Both the position numbers and the translations under genes were made by a program. Positions 6,162 through 8,160 of a stretch of DNA of 8,160 nucleotides are shown here, piece by piece. Source of the stretch: Bacteroidota bacterium (GTDB taxonomy: Bacteria > Bacteroidota > Ignavibacteria > SZUA-365); the NCBI GenBank assembly GCA_018224415.1, contig JAGTUZ010000268.1, positions 1 to 8,160 on the forward strand, given 5' to 3'. The notes beneath the pieces were generated by a model. That model saw only the letters and a program-made list of their open reading frames with translations. It had not been told where the DNA came from and searched no databases. Position 1 is the stretch's first letter, and each line of letters starts with the position of its first letter.

Positions 6162-6794
6162 ATGGAAACCAGAATGCTCAATCCCGACATTGAAGGACTT
6201 CTGCCCGACATCGCCTCTGAAATCGTAAACATCGACGAAACCCGACGCACGCGGTTGCGCGAGATCGCGGAGTGGATACGCGTCCGCGCGGAGGCGGGCG
6301 AGGACGCACCGATGACCTTCATCTGCACGCACAACTCCCGCCGCAGCCACATCAGCCAGCTCTGGGCCCAGGCCTTCGCCTGGAAACACGAGCTCGACCA
6401 TGTGCGCACCTTCTCCGGTGGCACCGAGGCGACGGCCTTCCACCCAAACGCCGTCGATGCCCTGCGCACCTGCGGCTTCGACATTCAAGGCGACAGTGAT
6501 CAGGCGAACCCGCGCTACTCGGTGCGCTATGCCTTCGCGGCCGACCCGATCATCGCGTTTTCCAAAACCTTCGGCGACGCCGAAAATCCCGCCAACGGTT
6601 TCGCCGCAATCATGACCTGCTCCGACGCCGACGAGGCCTGTCCGTTTGTCCCCGGCGCCGCTGCGCGTTTCTCCCTCCCCTACGAAGACCCGAAGAAATC
6701 GGACGGCTCACCCGACGAGGTGATGGTCTACCACGCCCGCTGCGTGCAGATCGCCGCGGAAATGCTGTATCTCGTGAGGAGCGTGAGGACGTGA
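6162..6794 (+). CDS. arsC: Thioredoxin-coupled-type arsenate reductase (LMW-PTP fold)
   Basis: Cytoplasmic arsenate reductase of the low-molecular-weight phosphatase fold, 210 aa. The start at 6162 has AAGGAGG (6147-6153) eight bases upstream, overlapping the end of acr3. The P-loop is Cys55-T-H-N-S-R-Arg61-Ser (CX5R-S), with hydrophobic 'MTFI' just before it. Cys153 and Cys160 in 'MTCSDADEACPF' have the same spacing as Cys82 and Cys89 of S. aureus pI258 ArsC, and Asp176-Pro177 ('YEDP') matches its general-acid loop. The three cysteines suggest arsenate is reduced through a Cys55-Cys153-Cys160 relay ending in a disulfide that thioredoxin reduces. It is longer than the roughly 130-aa classical enzyme, with about 50 extra N-terminal residues of helical character before the core, a form seen in Bacteroidota arsenic operons where it may be named protein-tyrosine-phosphatase. 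Product arsenite feeds Acr3 and ArsM. Confidence 0.88.
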   Translation: METRMLNPDIEGLLPDIASEIVNIDETRRTRLREIAEWIRVRAEAGEDAPMTFICTHNSRRSHISQLWAQAFAWKHELDHVRTFSGGTEATAFHPNAVDALRTCGFDIQGDSDQANPRYSVRYAFAADPIIAFSKTFGDAENPANGFAAIMTCSDADEACPFVPGAAARFSLPYEDPKKSDGSPDEVMVYHARCVQIAAEMLYLVRSVRT

Positions 6795-6799
6795 GGAAA

Positions 6800-6823
6800 C
6801 CCCGCGCTGGGGCGCGGGGGTCC
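6800..6823 (-). repeat. REP-like hairpin, copy 3, between arsC and arsM
   Basis: Perfect stem CCCCGCGC-TGGG-GCGCGGGG (6800-6819) begins five bases after the arsC stop. The stem sequence equals that of the copy at 2487-2506, 4.3 kb away, and the flank TCCC is also shared. On the minus strand the preceding tetranucleotide is GGAC rather than GGAG. There is no U-run after it in the direction of transcription, so it may stabilise or partially terminate the acr3-arsC transcript rather than fully end it. Confidence 0.6.
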
Positions 6824-6866
6824 CTTGGACGTTCCACAACGAACATTAATCATTTGAGACATTACC

Positions 6867-7691
6867 ATGAACACTCCCGAAGAACTCAAACAGATCGTCA
6901 AGGATAAATACACCATCATCGCCGAGCAGCCGATGGACGCAAACGCATCGTCGTGCTGCGGCGCCACGTCGTGCTGTGACGGGACGTACACCATCATGTC
7001 CGACGACTACAGCGGCCGCGAGGGCTATGCGCCCGAGGCGGATCTCGGACTCGGCTGCGGCATTCCCACCGACCATGCCGGCATCCGCGAGGGCATGACC
7101 GTGCTCGACCTCGGCAGCGGCGCGGGGAACGATGTTTTCATCGCCGCGCGTGAAGTGGGCCCTGCCGGCTTCGTCATCGGCGTCGACATGACCGAGGCCA
7201 TGATCATGAAGGCCGACGAGAACAAGGGCAAGCTCGGCGCAACAAACGTCGACTTCCGCCTCGGCGAGATCGAGGCCCTGCCGGTGGACGATAACTCGGT
7301 CGACGTGGTCGTCTCCAACTGCGTGCTCAATCTCGTGCCCGACAAGGCCCGTGCCTTCGCGGAGATCTTCCGCGTACTCAAACCCGGCGGCAGTTTCACC
7401 GTCTCCGACATCGTTGTCGACGGCGAGATGCCCGGGCACCTGCGCGGCGTCGCCACGATGTACGCCGGCTGCGTCTCCGGCGCGGAAAAACGCGAGGAAT
7501 ACCTCGGTCACATCAGCTCCGCGGGCTTCACCGACGTCGCCGTTCCGAAGGAAAAGGATATTCACATCCCTGATTCCGTTCTCCAGTCCGAACTCGCGCA
7601 TCTCCCCGCCGATCAGCGCACGATGGGCGCCGCGCGACTCGTCAGCGTGACCGTGCGCGGAGTGAAGGCGGATAGGCGGATAGGCGGATAG
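6867..7691 (+). CDS. arsM: Arsenite S-adenosylmethionine methyltransferase ArsM
   Basis: Cytoplasmic enzyme of 274 aa that transfers methyl groups from SAM to trivalent arsenic, giving methylated and eventually volatile products. The ATG at 6867 follows an AT-rich leader with only a weak GAG ribosome-binding site. SAM-binding motif I is 'VLDLGSGAGND' (78-88), with an acidic strand end at Asp107 and 'LKPGGSF' at 171-177. The three As(III)-binding cysteines of characterised ArsM are present: Cys64 ('LGLGCGIPT'), Cys152 ('SNCVLNL') and Cys202 ('YAGCVSGA'), with the 50-residue spacing of the last two as in algal CmArsM (Cys174/Cys224). Two vicinal pairs, Cys30-Cys31 and Cys36-Cys37, lie in the N-terminal region, as in many bacterial ArsMs. 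The final seven residues and the stop are encoded by an 8-bp repeat array. The gap to arsC is 72 bases with a hairpin, so it may be partly uncoupled. Confidence 0.94.
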   Translation: MNTPEELKQIVKDKYTIIAEQPMDANASSCCGATSCCDGTYTIMSDDYSGREGYAPEADLGLGCGIPTDHAGIREGMTVLDLGSGAGNDVFIAAREVGPAGFVIGVDMTEAMIMKADENKGKLGATNVDFRLGEIEALPVDDNSVDVVVSNCVLNLVPDKARAFAEIFRVLKPGGSFTVSDIVVDGEMPGHLRGVATMYAGCVSGAEKREEYLGHISSAGFTDVAVPKEKDIHIPDSVLQSELAHLPADQRTMGAARLVSVTVRGVKADRRIGG

Positions 7692-7721
7692 GCGGATAGG
7701 CGGATAGGCGGGTAGGCGGGT
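7666..7721 (+). repeat. 8-bp tandem repeat array spanning the arsM stop
   Basis: Five perfect units of AGGCGGAT (7666-7705) are followed by two of AGGCGGGT (7706-7721) and a decayed AGGAAGAT. The arsM stop TAG (7689-7691) spans the junction of the third and fourth units. Since 8 is not a multiple of three, any forward frame entering the array meets TAG within 24 bases, while all three reverse frames stay open. The function is unknown; copy number could vary by slippage. Confidence 0.95.
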
Positions 7722-7754
7722 AGGAAGATAGTTCCATTTTGCGAAAGGTCGCCG

Positions 7755-8160
7755 ATGCGATACACTTTGAGCTTCCTTGTCATGTTGACGATGTTTCTTG
7801 CTGGCAGCAGCTGCGGAGAGCGGCCGCGCGATGAGGCGGGCGAGGCAGCCGGGACAAGCGATTCCTCCCGGCTGGTCACGCTGCACAACGACAGCTTCGA
7901 TGCCTTCCTGGAAAGAGGCGGCCCAGTGCTCATCGAGTTCGGCGGCAAACGCTGCATTCCGTGTATGGAGATGCGGGACATCCTCGAAGAGGTCGGTGCC
8001 CTGCGACCGGACCTTCGTCTCGGCATCGTGTTCTGGGAAGACGACCCCGAACAGTTCGAACGGTGGAAGGTCCCGCTCATCCCCGCGCAGATCATCTTCG
8101 ACGGCAACCGCGAGCTGACACGCCATCGCGGCAGCTGGGAACGTGATTCCGTGCTGGCCG
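7755..8160 (+). CDS. Thioredoxin-like lipoprotein, partial at 3' end
   Basis: Open frame of 135 codons from ATG 7755 that runs off the right edge without a stop. AAAGG (7744-7748) lies six bases upstream. Residues 1-19 are a hydrophobic export signal ending Gly-Ser-Ser-Cys20, a near-lipobox, so the protein is probably a lipoprotein or otherwise exported. The thioredoxin-like domain begins near residue 40: 'VLIEFGGKRC' leads to redox motif Cys67-Ile-Pro-Cys70, and 'VPLIPAQIIFDGNREL' supplies the cis-proline (Pro110) and the following strand. The Gly-Gly-Lys-Arg before the CxxC replaces the usual Trp-Ala/Gly-Trp. Outside the cytoplasm it cannot be the direct reductant of ArsC. Similar genes in arsenic clusters often precede a CcdA/DsbD-like or ArsG-type membrane protein, so a redox relay with such a partner is likely. 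It could instead be an unrelated DsbE/TlpA-like protein. Confidence 0.85.
   Translation, partial: MRYTLSFLVMLTMFLAGSSCGERPRDEAGEAAGTSDSSRLVTLHNDSFDAFLERGGPVLIEFGGKRCIPCMEMRDILEEVGALRPDLRLGIVFWEDDPEQFERWKVPLIPAQIIFDGNRELTRHRGSWERDSVLA

Noticed and set aside
4830..6488. 552-codon open frame on the minus strand opposite arsR, acr3 and arsC
   Set aside because: Its product is low-complexity, rich in His, Arg, Asp, Gly and Glu without any family pattern, and it lies opposite clearly recognised genes. It is open because of the codon bias of the sense genes.
7666..7721. CRISPR array
   Set aside because: The units are 8 bases and contiguous with no spacers, so this is a simple tandem repeat.
6846..8126. 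426-codon open frame on the minus strand opposite arsM and the thioredoxin-like gene
   Set aside because: Antisense to recognised genes. It stays open across 7666-7721 only because the 8-bp repeat has no stop in any reverse frame, giving a repetitive AYPPIRLS peptide.

Overview
The window is a gene-dense, moderately GC-rich bacterial chromosome segment. Three tandem DUF1573 exported proteins, an outer-membrane beta-barrel, a WD40-like lipoprotein and a Bacteroidota-type arsenic gene order all point to the FCB group (Bacteroidota, Ignavibacteria/Kapabacteria or relatives). This is an inference from gene content; no rRNA or other phylogenetic marker is present.

Left part (1-2511, + strand): three consecutive paralogous genes encode secreted DUF1573 (Ig-like fold) proteins, each with the family's C-G-C-T motif, and read like a small operon. 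The block ends in two GC-rich hairpins in inverted orientation. These serve as the end of transcription for converging genes and also look like REP/BIME-type repeats.

Middle part (2513-4464, - strand): an outer-membrane beta-barrel protein and a lipoprotein with WD40/TolB-like propeller repeats. Both are cell-envelope proteins of unknown specific function.

Right part (4619-8160, + strand): an arsenic resistance cluster in the order arsR, acr3, arsC, arsM, then an exported thioredoxin-like lipoprotein cut off by the window edge. ArsR (CxC sensor) probably binds a perfect palindrome that overlaps its own promoter. ArsC, a thioredoxin-coupled type with three catalytic cysteines, reduces arsenate to arsenite. 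Acr3 exports arsenite, and ArsM methylates it using three conserved cysteines. The thioredoxin-like protein probably works with a membrane electron carrier or permease encoded just beyond the window.

Non-coding structure of note: a third copy of the GC hairpin lies between arsC and arsM; an 8-bp tandem array (seven units) contains the arsM stop codon; an 18-bp in-frame repeat forms the Acr3 C-terminus; and a hairpin follows the arsR stop. No tRNA, rRNA, CRISPR, integrase or transposase was seen. No stretch longer than 300 bases lacks a gene.
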